Below, in pieces: positions 36,571-49,700 of a stretch of DNA of 64,000 bases. The number at the start of each line of letters is the position of its first letter. Position 1 is the first letter of the stretch. Below the pieces are notes generated by a model, which worked only from the letters and a program-made list of their open reading frames with translations, searched no databases and was not told the origin of the DNA. The stretch is from Spirodela intermedia (lineage: Eukaryota; Streptophyta; Magnoliopsida; Alismatales; Araceae). The DNA is taken from the NCBI GenBank assembly GCA_902729315.2, contig LR746269.1:3606001-3670000 (forward strand), read 5' to 3'. The translations under genes were made by a program, and so were the position numbers.

Positions 36571-39500
36571 GTACGTGACTTCTGCCTGTGGTCTGTTCTT
36601 GGGCAGATAACCGAATAGTGAGGACAGATAACCGAAAGAAAGAGTATTGTATTAAAGTAACCCGTTGGCTAAAAGCTTTTAATCCTTGAGGATATTGTAC
36701 TGTTTTTTTTTTAATTTCTTTCAAATTTTTCTGGCTCGACTTTCTTTTCCTTTAGTTCAAACTAGTTGGTACTCGTCTGTCTAACTTCATTTGGTTTACT
36801 GAGAGACCATCGAAAGTTTGGATCTCATTGCCTGGCTTACCATTGGCATAATTTCCCAAAATTTTGGATCACATCCTTGGTGTTGTCATTCTTACATTTT
36901 TAGTAACACGTGCAATCCTAGAAAACCAATCAAACAAAGGGGTCAATTCATGCTAAGAAATAGGAATCAATGTGTTAAATAACCAAAGAAGAACAAGTAA
37001 GCCAAAATGAAATCAAATTTGTTTGACATTTTTGGCGTCCAACAATGAAATAATTTTTCAATATGAAAGTTACTTTGGAGAAATCAAGGCAAACAACGAA
37101 ATGATATTTGCAAGGCTCATGTCTTTCTGCATCAACTAAATGTCTTACATTAAATTTATAAGATTTCTTTCTCTTATTTCTTACAAATGTCCTTAGTGAT
37201 TGAAGATTGCTGCCAGAAATATGCATTAGATAATTTGGTCCTAGAAACAGCAATTGTCATTACTATTTTGGCAGCAGGCCAATTTGGAGATGAGTTTAGC
37301 TCATGATTATGCACAATGATTGCAACAGGGAGGATAGAACCAAGGGGAGATACCTTTTTCCAGATGAAAGTAGGCCAAAAGCCATACATCAAGATTTTGA
37401 TATCCTCTATTTGTCGACTCATATGGTAGTCTCACCTAGCTTGTAAAGGACAAATCAAGTTAAACGTATTTGTGCTTGTCTCACGTAACAAGGATCATCT
37501 CATCAACTAAAAAACAAAATTATGGGTTTCTATTATTGTCATGTTACTAGATTTAAGTTTTGCATATAATTTTTTTTTAGCAACCTATGCTATTCAGAAG
37601 AAAATTCTCATTGCCTGCAGTTTGACAAGTCCTCTCTCACCTCTCGGGGGATCTCAACAGAATTCAAAAGAGTAAACCAGTGTTGGTCGAAAATTAATTT
37701 TTTCTATGTTGAGAAGTAATCAGAAAATCTAAAAGAATATTCATAAATTGATAATTAAAGTTTTTTTTAAATCATTAGATCTAGTCCATTTATTTTTTTT
37801 TGGCGAACTAAAAATAGAAAAAAGTCATCAAAGACATATCAGAAGAAAATAAAATATTATTTCAATAAGAACCAAGGAGAAAGTGTTGTCTGCACAGCTA
37901 AAGTTGTTGAGAAAGAAGGTATGTTACCCCATGTCTTGACCAAGTTAAAGTCAAACCAAATCTCAAGAGAGAAATCAAGAGATTTTTTCCGAAATAAATA
38001 GGGCATTAGATAAGTGAGAAGATCTATAACAAGGGTAACATATCCACACAGTACAACATCAATGAAAGTCAAAAAAATTCAATTTGACACATTTATAGAG
38101 TGGCTTGATAAAAAGCTAGTTAAATTGACAACCTAATTGTGTAGATTATTCAATGGCTAAACATAAGTGTAGATAGGCAAACTTTGACCCTTTCAAAATC
38201 TTAGTGATGTGAGTTGAGGGCCAAGCTTTTGGGCTCTTTGAACAGCCTATCACAAGAGTATTAAAATCATGTCTCATTAATTCGTCGAACCCTTCTGTAC
38301 TCTCCAAGAAATCTCTTCAAAGTTTTAGGGTAAGAGTGATGAGTTCAAAGGTTTCACAAACAGTCAACCACCCATAGAATCAACACAACTCATTGAGTCA
38401 ATGTTAGGATTTTTTTATAAGTTTTTGAGTATCATTTTTATCTGAACCCAGTAGAGAGTTTTGGCAACAATAGGGAAAAAAAGATAACTATTGCTTTAAT
38501 GTCTACCATAGGGACAGATTAATTAAATATTTAGTGTAAAAAGATTTTTTCTTCCTATGAACATTACTCATAGTTCGTGAAGAAGGAATAGTAGAAACAC
38601 AAGGGAGATTTTTTCAGATGAGGACATAGGCCTAGACCAAACCACTATATGTATAAGCACCCATTTTTCTTCCCTAAGTGTGTTGACCAAGTGTGTTTAC
38701 CCAATCAATTTGACTAGCTTTTAAAAACTGTGTCCACTTGCTCATGTTAACTAGCTTGTGTTAGCATAGTCTATTAATCTCAAGTTCAATCAACCCAAAC
38801 CAACGTTCCTTGACCCAACTAAAGTGTGTCGAGTCACATAATACAAAACTAAGATTAAAAAATCCCTACTCCAGTTTCAATGGCTACACTTGCTTGAAAG
38901 CTAAATGAAAAACTTAATGATGTAGTAATATTGATCTCATGGAAAATAATAAAAAATTACACTTATATTTCCTTTGAGGATCATTGTGATATTTCTTTTG
39001 AATGGGAAGAAGAGAGACATGGGATTATTTTATTTAAATTCAAAATTTGTAAATATGTTGTTTTCTATCTCAAAATTTAATAGAAATTTGAGTTGTGAGT
39101 CTACCAAAGTTAGGTCAAACCAGCTCAAAGTCATATCTAAAGGAAACACTTAAATCAAAGGCATTTAAATCAACCTTTGGAGACATAGGCATCAAAGTCT
39201 ACTTGAAATGATTTACAACTATAAACATAATTGAATGAACTCAAAGGATTATTACAACTTATGAAAAAGTTTCTCAAGAGAAAATGAAGCATAAAATAAA
39301 AATTAAATTATTTATTTCAAAGAAAATAATTGAATGAATTTAGAGTTTATCCTTCAAGAGGGCAAAGAAGAAGATAGCTCTATTATTGAGAAACTCAAAA
39401 TATTTGAAAAGACAAAAATTTGGATAATTACAAGAGGAAAATCAATGATTCCAAGAAAGTTGAAGAAGAATTGCCCAAGACTTAAGAGAAGAGAACCATC

Positions 39501-40054
39501 CCTTAGAAGGCAATGAATGTTACTTAAAGTAATGAGGAATAAGTTCAAAAAAGTAACAAGTAAATCACTGCCAAACAACATAGATTGCTATGGCATCTTC
39601 CTCATCTTACTTTAAATTGAGTAGACATGTTTGATGAACTATTAATTTCATACAAAAACATAAATTCCTTAGTTAAAATGACAAAAATAAAAACACCATA
39701 CATGAAAGTAGATTCTCTTAGTTAAATTCCTTATTTGCTATGTCATACTTACTATAACTAAAGTACAACATCTACAAAAGCTCATTGTGTTGAAGCAAAA
39801 AGTCGACTCAAGCTTCCAATGTGTTTAATAGAGCTGAAAGTTAAAAACATCTACAAAATAAAGATGGGTTAGTGTGCAACATAATTTTGGTTAAAAGTAA
39901 TATAAGAATATAAAAAGAATGTCTTAAGAATGTCATATAGTACCCCTAAAGATATTTATTTGCCATAAGTGAACAGTCTAGAAACTTCTATAGTAAACAC
40001 TGAGATAAGAACTAGTTGAACAATATAAATATCATCTCCCGTTAATAAGAGGGG

Positions 40055-40215
40055 GTATCATGATTGAAGTGATATGAGAGAAAGGAAGAGTAGTGAATTA
40101 TCTCCTACTAATTATTATCTATTCACTATTTCCTTTATTTTCTCATAATACATTAGTCTTTTTCCTTTCATTGTCCAAGAGGAGAGGAGGGGATCGTATC
40201 ATTTGGTATCAAAGC
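40055..40215 (+). mobile_element. Possible copia LTR remnant with primer-binding site
   Basis: TGGTATCAAAGC at 40204-40215 matches the copia primer-site consensus at 11 of 12 bases. It is preceded by about 150 bases of LTR-like AT-rich sequence and, before that, by a purine run (AAGAGGGGG, about 40046-40054). No second LTR or coding match was found. Confidence 0.35.
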
Positions 40216-41458
40216 TAAGTTTCAAGCTTTGGACTTGTGGGTTATGAGCCAACAAGTCCATAACCCACAAAAAAACACACTTGTCATCTTCAATGTTTTT
40301 GTCACTAGGTTTCACATTCCAAATATTTTCACCTAGCATTAAATGGAAGTGTTTGGTGAATTCTATGCTTGGACAGCAAAGCTTGACTTGTAAACACAAC
40401 ATGGCAATGGTGAAGGATTGAACCTATTTCTAGTTCTTTGCATCTAATTCAGTCTATTGGCACACTTAGTGTCATTCTTGCAGCAAAGATTCCAAGAACA
40501 AGATAGTGTCCACTTTCAATTTCTCAAGCGAGCTAACGACCAATATTTAGAAAAGAAAATAAATTATTCTACCCACAGTAACATGATTATAGAAACTTAA
40601 GAGGATTGAATATCAAATATTTACACAGATCAATCATTTCAATATGAAAAAATTACATTTATCTCAACAAATGTCGATTAGGATGGTGTTCCCTAGAAAC
40701 AAGGAATGTTATATGAATTTACAATTCCAAAATGCTTCTCTCAAACATCATCACAAAATAAATCATAGTGCCATTTCATATAATTAGGAAGAAATAAGTC
40801 AAGCGGACTCCTAAATGGATTTGTCAATGTCAAACATAGAATAACTATTTGATCACTAAAACATTATGAACCTAAAAGATCAGATTACATATCAATCAAT
40901 CATAAAGGGAAATTTTCTTGATAAAAAAATAAAAAAACCACTTCATATAGTTACCTAGCGGGCTGAAATTTAAAATCTTCTTCATTCCCTTTTTTATGGG
41001 TAGATCAATCTCATAATAATACCATTACAATGTCCTAGAAATCAATCCAATAAATAAAGTCAGCTCTTTCTAGCCAAGAAAGTAATGTGATAGGAACTCT
41101 CATGCATGTTTGAAATGTTTGACTTTACACTGAAGACTATAACATAATTTGAGTATTACTCTAAGACAACACAAAGGGTTGTTTTAATCACTCACTACTT
41201 AAAAAAATCTGTAGACACTAAAATCCAAGATACTTGGGAGAACACCTTAAAGCATGATAGAAATGATGATGAATAATCTTACCCAGCGAGAAGAGAGTCA
41301 TTATCTTAGATTGGTAATGGAGATACAAAATGTAAGGTAGTAACACCTGTTTCCATGAGATGCCACTCAAGGGTGAACAGAAGACACATCAAAGTAGAAG
41401 GAAAAAACAAGCTAATCTCATGGTGTCTACTTTCACCTGTTATATATAGAGAGGAGGT

Positions 41459-41674
41459 TGTTAGTGATATTGGGCTTAATAAATTCAATTACTTATCGAT
41501 ATTGGATCTAGCCACTTATACCCGGCATAGATCTAATAGTCAAGACTCATGTATTAAAAGGGTCATGAACCCTAACTCAAAATGTATGAAGTATTTTTCT
41601 CTCTCACTCATGCTCTAATGGCTCCCTTGCTCGTGACGGGTGTGCCCTACCCCAAGGTGGGAGAATCTTTGACA
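41459..41674 (+). repeat. 5' LTR of the copia element (216 bp)
   Basis: Begins TGTTAGTGATATTGGGC and ends CTTTGACA, with TG...CA termini. Relative to the 3' LTR it lacks a few bases after TGTTAG and has one rather than three copies of the ATAAATCTAATA-type unit. Confidence 0.9.
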
Positions 41675-41686
41675 TGGTATCAAAAC
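41675..41686 (+). other. Copia primer-binding site
   Basis: TGGTATCAAAAC abuts the 5' LTR; it differs at two positions from the intact site in the minus-strand relative at 32183-32194. Confidence 0.8.
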
Positions 41687-41838
41687 AATGAGTGCATACA
41701 TTCCAAACCTCTTCTTAAGCCATTTGAGCTTACTACATCAAAGGTCTGCCTATATTGAGACCACGAACACTCTATTTTTCTATCAGCTAGGGTTTGAAGT
41801 TTTGCCTATTTTTGGTTGAGACTGTGGAACTCTAACTC

Positions 41839-42560
41839 ATGGTAAAAGCCCCTAGTCTATCTTCGGTGCCAATAAGTGTACCAAAGGAGTACCATAGGTG
41901 GTTCGAACTCTCAAAAATTCTTGACAAATATAGGTTCAATGGATTGAACCTATTACAATGGGAGGAATACGTGGAAATGATTGTACTTGGCCAAATAAAA
42001 TTAATCCACCTCAAGAGTGGTAATCCTCGTAGCCCAATAGATCCAAGACACACTACATGGTGAGAGGCAAATGCCATCATTAAAGCGTGGTTGCTAGAAA
42101 ATATGTCACCATCTATTAGTAACTACTTCCTTCGGACTCAGATAGTGAAAGACATATGAGAGAAAGCTCACCGTATACCCACAAAGCAGAATGATGAGAG
42201 AAAAAACTCACACATAACTACCAAAACTATGAACCTTACTCAAGAGAATAAAACAGTGATGGAGTATGCAGCCGAACTAGAAACCATCTAGATGGAGGTT
42301 GATCATTATAGACCGACCATCGATTCAAATTCTGTTGAATAAACTTACATCTTGAAGGATCACTTGTATTAGTTCGTATCTGGCTTAAATTTACCTTTTG
42401 TACAATTGGCTGGTCAATTGTTAAAAAGGAAAGGGTTCTTGATTTCGAGGAAGTTGTGGGAATTATTAGGAGGGAAGAGAATAGGCTGACACTAATAAAT
42501 GAAAATCAGCAAGCTGATAACTCAACATTGACAACAAAAAACGTAGCGGGAGTATTAGCC
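41839..42560 (+). pseudogene. Copia gag remnant
   Basis: Starts MVKAPSLSSVPISVPKEY and runs 74 codons (RFNGLNLLQWEEYVEMIV is the copia gag N-terminal block) before the first stop. Gag-like sequence continues in broken frames to about 42560. The expected CCHC zinc knuckle is not recognisable. Confidence 0.75.
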
Positions 42561-42751
42561 AACACTAGTTGTGGTTGAGAAGGGAAGAGGAGACAAGCTC
42601 TTCACATTCCAGCAAAAGAAAACAAGGCCAAAACTTAGAGCAAGTGATAGATCCAAAGGCAAATCTATGGTGCTCATTCAGCCAAAAAAGGAGACATTCG
42701 TGATATTTCTAGAAATTAGATGGTAAACCGCCAAGAGTAGGACAAGGGTAC

Positions 42752-45700
42752 ATGAGTGTATCTCCTTCCTCTACACATTGGCAAGAAATTAGCTCTACAA
42801 GTTCCACTAAGGGAGAGATGAACTTAACACCTATCCCTCAACTAGTAAATTCTAAGAATGAGAAAATTGATAGACTCAGGAAAGAGATTAAGAAGTTGTG
42901 GCAACTCATCACCTCAAGTACTATAACATCATTAGCAACCTCTTTGGGTAATTTTCCAATCTCTTACATTTTCCTCTCACTAAGTTTTCATTCTCCCCAT
43001 CATACAAACATATATCTAAGGGATAAAGGTACATGGATTCTTGACTCAGGGGCCACATATCATGTCTCCACTCAAAAATTATTTCCAAACCTATGAACCA
43101 TGTTTTAAAGGTAGACAAGTATTGACCGTAGATAGAAAACTTATACTAGTAATTGGTATAAATTTCATAGTGCTTCTAAGAATAGGAAAAATACATCATG
43201 TTCTTCATGTGCCTCTATTATTAGCAAACCTAACCTCACTTAGTAAGCTTAGACAATCCATCACTCATGACCTTTTGATTACTCTTAATGGCTGTATCTT
43301 ATATGATAAGGACACAAGATGGAGGATTGGACTTGCTAAGGAGAGGAGAGGTCTATATTACATAGGAAGTATCAATAGAACACAAAAGACACATCCACGA
43401 ATAGCACAAATGGCGGCAACAACACCAAGAGTAGCATCAAGGGGGAGTCACAAGTTGATTGAACCACTTATGTTGATCCATCGTCACCTAGGACATCTTT
43501 CTATCTTGACTATTAAACATTTATTCCTACAATTGTGTAAGGAACTTGATGACAATAATTTATTATGTGAGGTATACCAATTAGCCAAGCATAAATGATC
43601 TAGTTATTCTCCATCTCACTCAAGATCTTTTAAACCTTTTGACTTGGTTCATAGTGATGTGTGGGGACCAGCACTAACATCAACCATGAATGGTGGTAGT
43701 TGGTTCATCACCTTTATTGATGATTTCACCCCTATGACATGGGTATGGTTGATGAGTCACAAATTTAAAGTGACTGAAAAATTGAAAACATTCTTCCAAA
43801 TGGTGAAATAATAATTTAGTATCACCATTAAATGTTTTAGAATTGATAATGCAAAGGACTGCATCAATAAGGATTTAGTCTAATTCTTTCTTACAAATTA
43901 AATGATTCATGAGACATCTTGTGTGAACACTCGTCAACAAAATGAGATTATAGAGAGAAAAAATCAACACCTATTAGAACTAGAGCACTTCTTATCCAAG
44001 GGAATGACTCAAAATACTTGTGGTGGGAAGCAATACTTACGGCCACTCACCTGATTAATAGATAGCTGTCAAAAATTTTGGACAAAAAAAGTCCTATTAA
44101 GGTCTTAGAGTCCCATATTCTAGGGTTAAAACTTAGAACAAACCTCACACCCTAAGTATTTGGATGTGTGGCATACGTACACTTATATCGTATCAGGAAA
44201 TTAGACCCAAGGGCACTTATGTGTACATTCTTGGAGTACTCAATAACTCAGATGAGTACAAATGTTATGACCCTAAAATTTAAAAAAAAATGTCACTCAA
44301 GACTTCATCTTTGATATAGGTGAAAATTATTATAAAACAAATGAGGCCTTATAACCTTCACCTTTAGAGAGGATGGGTGATAAGACCACATCTCAAGGAA
44401 GTTATTTACTTGTGATGAGGGGGAGTCAAATTCACAAAAATTAAGTATAGAAAAAAAAAATGGACAAACCTATACAAAGAGAAAAAATGAATAAATCACA
44501 CACACTACTTCAGTAAATGATATAACTCATCAAACTATGCTAAATCATCTATCAAAATCACAAGAAAATGTAGTAAACTTGTTGGTTCATCAAGACATCA
44601 ATAAAAATATTACCTATCCATTGCAAAATTATTTCTCCTTGCATCGATTATCTATAGCTCACTCTTCATTTCTTACAAATGTAGACACCGTTCCGATTCC
44701 ATCAACACTTAATGAAGCTATAAATAATGTAGAATGGAAAAAGGCTATGGAAACAAAAATGAATGCATTGATGAAAAATAACACATTGGAACTAGTTTAA
44801 GCTCCCATGCAATAAAAGGACTGTTGGGTGTAAATAGGCATTTACCATTAAGTATAATCCTAATGGAACGATAAAGAGGTATAATGCTAAGTTGGTAGCA
44901 AAAAGATATATACCTAGAAATTAAGGATTGATTATGATGAAACGTTTGCTCCAATAGTAAAATTAAACACCATGAGGATTTTAATCTCTATAATAGTATT
45001 GAAAGGATGATAGCTTCACCAATTAGATGTGAAGAACGTTTTCTTACATGAGTCCCTAAATGAGGAGATATATATGTATATACCTTCAAATTTTAGGGAA
45101 GAAAAAAATCAGCACTGTGTGTAAATTAAAGAAGTCTTTATATGGCCTTAAACAATCCCCGAGAGTATAGTTTGGCGAGCTCTCAACCACTATGCATGAG
45201 ATGAACTATTGCCAAAATAATAGTGATCATACTTTTTTCTTTAAATATTCTAGAAATGAAATTTCTATTTTATTAGTTTACGTTGATGATATGATACTAA
45301 CTAGAGATGATTTGTTAGAAATAAAAATGTTAAATGATAAATTATCTACATACCTCGAAATTAAAAGACTAAAAAATTTAAAATATTTTATTGGTATGGA
45401 AATTACATATTCTAAACATGATATTTTTTTATCTTAGCTGAAATATACTTTAGATTTACTTAAAAAAACCAGAACTAATGATAGTAAACTGAAAACCACT
45501 CCCATTGACCCTGATAGAAAATTAGGTCAAGGTGAAGACAGTTCACTAGTTGATAGAGGAAGATATCAGAGGTTGATTGGTAAATTAATTTATTTATTTC
45601 ACACTCAATCAGATATTACTTATATGATAAGATTATTGAGTCAATTTACGCATGATCCTAGAGAAGTACATAATGTAGCGTCAAGATGAGTACTTCTTTA

Positions 45701-46180
45701 TTTAAAGGGTACACCAAGTTACAGCATGTTATTTCAACCACAAGGGCATACTAATGTGGAAATATTCATTGATGTTGACTATACAGGTTCTATTGTAGAC
45801 AGACGATCTATTTTAAGATATTATTCATTCTTTAGGAGGAAACCTTATCACATGGTGTAGCAAGAAGCAACAAGTGATTTCAAAATCTAGTGCAGAATCT
45901 GAACTTCAAGTAATGGCACAAAGAGTCTATGAAGTATTATGGATCAAAGAGATTTTAGAAGACCTTAAGATCTAATATGATTCACCTACCAAATTCTTCT
46001 ATGACAACAAGTCAGCTACAAATATTACTCACAATCCAATATATCACAATTGAACGAAGCACATAGAGATGGATCATCATTTCATCAAAGAGAAGATAGC
46101 AAATGGGATTCTTACTAATCAATATGTCAAGTCTGAGAAATAATGTGCAAACATCTTCACCAAAAGATTACATGGACCTA
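42752..46180 (+). pseudogene. Copia pol remnant (protease, integrase, RT, RNase H)
   Basis: Order of recognisable pieces: protease WILDSGATYHV (about 43034-43066), GAG-pre-integrase HRHLGHLSILTI (about 43480), integrase LVHSDVWGP and FIDDF (from about 43640), reverse transcriptase YVDD (45279-45290) with LKNLKYFIGMEI, then RNase H SSAESELQVMAQ, FYDNKSAT and HHFIKEKIA (to about 46110). Numerous stops and frameshifts separate the pieces. The longest open stretch is 185 codons (43041-43598). Confidence 0.85.
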
Positions 46181-46243
46181 TTATGGGAAGATTGTTAGGT
46201 AAGTTGGGGATGGAAGATATTCATTCCCCAACTTAAGGGAGAG

Positions 46244-46467
46244 TGTTAGAATAAGTGATATTGGGCTAACATAAATCTAATACCCAACATAAATCTAATA
46301 GTCACTTATACCCAACATAAATCTAATAGTCAAGACTCATGTATTAAAAAGGTCACAAACCCTGACTTAAAATGTATGAAGTATTTTTTCTCTCACTCTC
46401 ACATGCTCTAACAGCTCCCCTACTCGTGACAGCTATGCCTTAGCCCAAGGTGGGAGACTCTACGACA
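46244..46467 (+). repeat. 3' LTR of the copia element (224 bp)
   Basis: Begins TGTTAGAATAAGTGATATTG directly after the purine tract TAAGGGAGAG and ends CTCTACGACA. It contains three near-copies of an ACATAAATCTAATA unit where the 5' LTR has one, a later expansion. Confidence 0.9.
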
Positions 46468-46546
46468 GAGGCATTTCACCAAAAGACATGACATAGACCT
46501 GTTTTATATGGCTAGTCAATAAAATGACATCTGTGTGTTTTTGAGT

Positions 46547-46566
46547 GAGAGAGAGAGAGAGAGAGA
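46547..46566 (+). repeat. (GA)10 microsatellite
   Basis: Dinucleotide run between the copia 3' LTR and the end of the CCCH gene, followed by a G-rich patch. Confidence 0.9.
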
Positions 46567-46797
46567 GGAGCGGAGGGGGGCCAATCATATCTATTATATT
46601 TATCAGTTTTCTCCCAAAGAATAAAAATGTGAGCAGAATACATTCTCTTCTCAATTTACATTCAGCCGGCACTCAACAGCCACAAGCATGGGAAACTGCT
46701 CTCTGCCAACGTACAGCGGACAGGCACATACAGAGAACATCCTCCCAAAGAAAATCAGAAGGAAAAGAGAGAAGGGCAAGAAGCAAAAGAAATAATC

Positions 46798-49700
46798 TCA
46801 TCTGTTCATAATACGGAGTGGCTTGATGAGAACATCGGCATCATTTGACAGTGGACCACGCAAGTACAACTCCTTTGAGACTGAGAGGGAACCCAGAGGA
46901 ACTCCATCATTATCATCATCGTCGCCATCATCATTATCATCTAGACTGATATAATCTGCAAATCGGCCTCCCTGGAAGAAGATGTCTCCTACTCCCTTGG
47001 CCTCTGATCCCACACTCAGGGGTAATGATCGAAGTGCATCAACCTCATCGGCAACCCCACCAAAGTAGCGGCCTTGGGTGTGATTGTCAGTCTGGGCCCG
47101 CTTCTTCTTCTGCAGACGGCTCGCTTTCTTATTTGCCCAACCCGGATGATGGAGCTTGCACGCAGGTCCCCAGGGGCACCTCCCAGAAACCTCAAACTGA
47201 GGGCATACGTAGCTGTGCTTCTTGCGACACTGCACGAAGAAAAGAAAGGGGAGGCAATTCGGTTCCTAAAAAAAAAAGAAACCTTCCACACAACCAAGAC
47301 CTGATCTCTGAAGATGTGGACTGACTTCAACTATAATAAACTGACTTCAACATAGTGTTTCTGATAAGGATCATCATCTGTCAGTGGCAAGGGATTGGGC
47401 TTACTATTTTATGTAAAGGATGCAATTGTGAGGAACAGAAACATGCCATTGTTCAAATAATTACCAAAGTTCAAGGTCATCTCTAATTGACTCTTATAAA
47501 GACGTCCTACAACAAAAGCTGGGTACTATGTTCTGGACTAGGATATCATAATCTGAATCTCCAAAGGAAATCAAAACCAATCATATGAAAGAAGAATTCA
47601 GGTTTTTAAAAGAAACATGAGCGATGATGTATGATAGTGGAGTCATCCTTTGATGATATAGGATATTCTCTTTTATGACATCAAAAGAAGTCTTAAGCTC
47701 CCATCCTGACCAGGAACTCATTACCGAATTCCCTGTCAAACAATTCATTGTGCAGGAAGCCTGAAGAGCTTCATTAAACAGAATGAAGGTTGACATCATT
47801 GCAGCACCATAATTGAAGCAGTAACCGGCAGCAATGTTAATTTGGGGAGCTATGCAGAAATGCATGAGGCCATCAGAAGTACTCACATTCAAGAGTATCC
47901 TTCACAATGATTTCGAACGCACTTCTCCTTCCGATCAAAGAACGGAATAAAATAAATTCTCAAGATGTCAGGCCACCCTTTCAAGCTTAAGAAAGTAGCT
48001 ACTTGTCTATGCCATCAGCTTAGACAAAAGTACTTGATGATTGTGCAATCTATTTGAACACTGTTAGTGAATCTGTTAGAAAAAGGACTCAGTAGATCCA
48101 GGTTACCTTAAGTCAGTGAGTCATTTAGAATATGGGCCCAATGAGCTCATATTATATTGTGGAGGGCCATGAATTTTACTGTCTACTTTTATTTTACAAA
48201 TGTTTTTTTATAGAATAGTCTCAAAACAGATAACATTTCCAAGGTATGTTATGTCAGTATAAGGCGCCATTCATGGGTTCAAGAAGAAAGTGATATTCTT
48301 TTCAGAAAAAGTAAAAGATTGGAATTACTACAGTTCAGGAACCTACAATAGGAACGCAACAGCATATGAAGAAAGGAAGAAACAAATGTGTTTTAAATCA
48401 TATTCACTGGGTACAAAGCAAGAATTGCCAAAGCTGAATGAGGACATTAGTTTTGATTTGGCCTTCATTACAGATTCAAGAGAACAACTGCACAATTCAG
48501 TTATAAGAGAACTACTCCAGGATTCTTACGTTGCAGTGTCAAAGGCCACTATCCTTCCTTACTTTGAAAGCGAGGATAGGTAGAAAGATAGAACCACCCA
48601 ACAGTTAATTCAGTCCAGACATATAATCAGAAACGCATAAGGTAAAATTGGCATTAGCATCTCATTGGTATCCAAAAATTCAAAATATTTTAGTCTGACT
48701 TGGAATACAGCAGGGTGGTTAAGTATAAACGAAAAGATTTTTCCTTGTCGTGTTTTGTAAAAAAACTATCAGACAGAAGCCTCCTCAGAAGTAGATCTAC
48801 CACACTAGTCTTTGATTTGCTTCATTTGAAATATTGGCTATAAGATTTTGAAGAGTAGGGCTCCTCCACTCTCTTATTATCCTATAGAACAGCAGTGACC
48901 TACGCATTACCCTAGTATACCACATATGATATCGTATCACATAAGATTTTTCCTTGTCATGTTTTGTAAACAAAACAATCCTAAATGTACACGTCCGACT
49001 CCAGTCCTTCAAATATGAATCGGATGATAAACAACTGAGAGAAGATGCGTCAAACAAGTCCACCATTATGCTAGATCATCAGATGCTAGAGCAATGAATC
49101 CACACCTGTGGAGGTCACATGTTGCAAATAGTCCATGTTAAAGTGGTATGCATGGCCACAGAATATTTATCATGTTCATTTCTCGTGGTTTTAATAAGGC
49201 GCTAGGTTCTTTTCTTTTGTTAAAAAGATAAAGACTAGAAGTTCCAGGCTAACTGAGGCTTGAAGCTTCGTATGCTCTGTTGACATGATGTGGATCAGTA
49301 GAGAACTATTATTCTTGTAAAACCTGTTGAGGCATTCAACAAGAGTAACCAGCAGATCCATCAGAATAAGATAACTCTTAATTTTCCATTAGAGCGATTA
49401 TTGTGAAGGTCATATTTTATCTCTTCCTTCTGTTTTTCTGGCTATCCGTTGACCTGGGACACGACAAACAAGAAAAGACAAAGGAAAACATAAAGAAGCT
49501 AAGATAATATAGTAGCCAGCTAAGATAACACAATAGCCATGAATCGGATAATAGCCAGGTTTATTCTATCTTCTACAATCCCTACGTCCAACATCAATCA
49601 TAACACAATCACCGCTGAAGCTGCTCATGGTAACGCCAGATGTTTGATCAAGGTAATAAAAAGAGATTGTTCAGAATGCCTTGATATGGCAACTACATCC

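Larger units (their letters stand above)
36321..41458. other. Intergenic DNA downstream of the MYND gene
   Basis: The first few hundred bases are 3' UTR and may include a further spliced exon (36457-36570). From about 36700 the DNA is AT-rich and gene-free. Open frames at 39334-39516 and elsewhere are short and carry no domain. A primer-site-like motif at 40204 suggests an old copia LTR. The stretch ends at the 5' LTR of the copia element. Confidence 0.5.
41459..46467 (+). mobile_element. Full-length but degenerate Ty1/copia retrotransposon
   Basis: A 5.0-kb element with all structural parts: 5' LTR 41459-41674, primer site 41675-41686, gag from 41839, protease, integrase, reverse transcriptase and RNase H in copia order, polypurine tract 46234-46243 and 3' LTR 46244-46467. 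Flanking bases GAGGT (41454-41458) and GAGGC (46468-46472) look like a target-site duplication with one later change. Reading frames are broken by many stops and shifts and the LTRs have diverged, so the insertion is old and cannot transpose on its own. It ends 330 bp from the stop codon of the CCCH gene. Confidence 0.9.

Noticed and set aside
48290-48583. 97-codon plus-strand ORF in the last CCCH intron
   Set aside because: No family resemblance, AT-rich context, inside a well-supported intron of the opposite strand.
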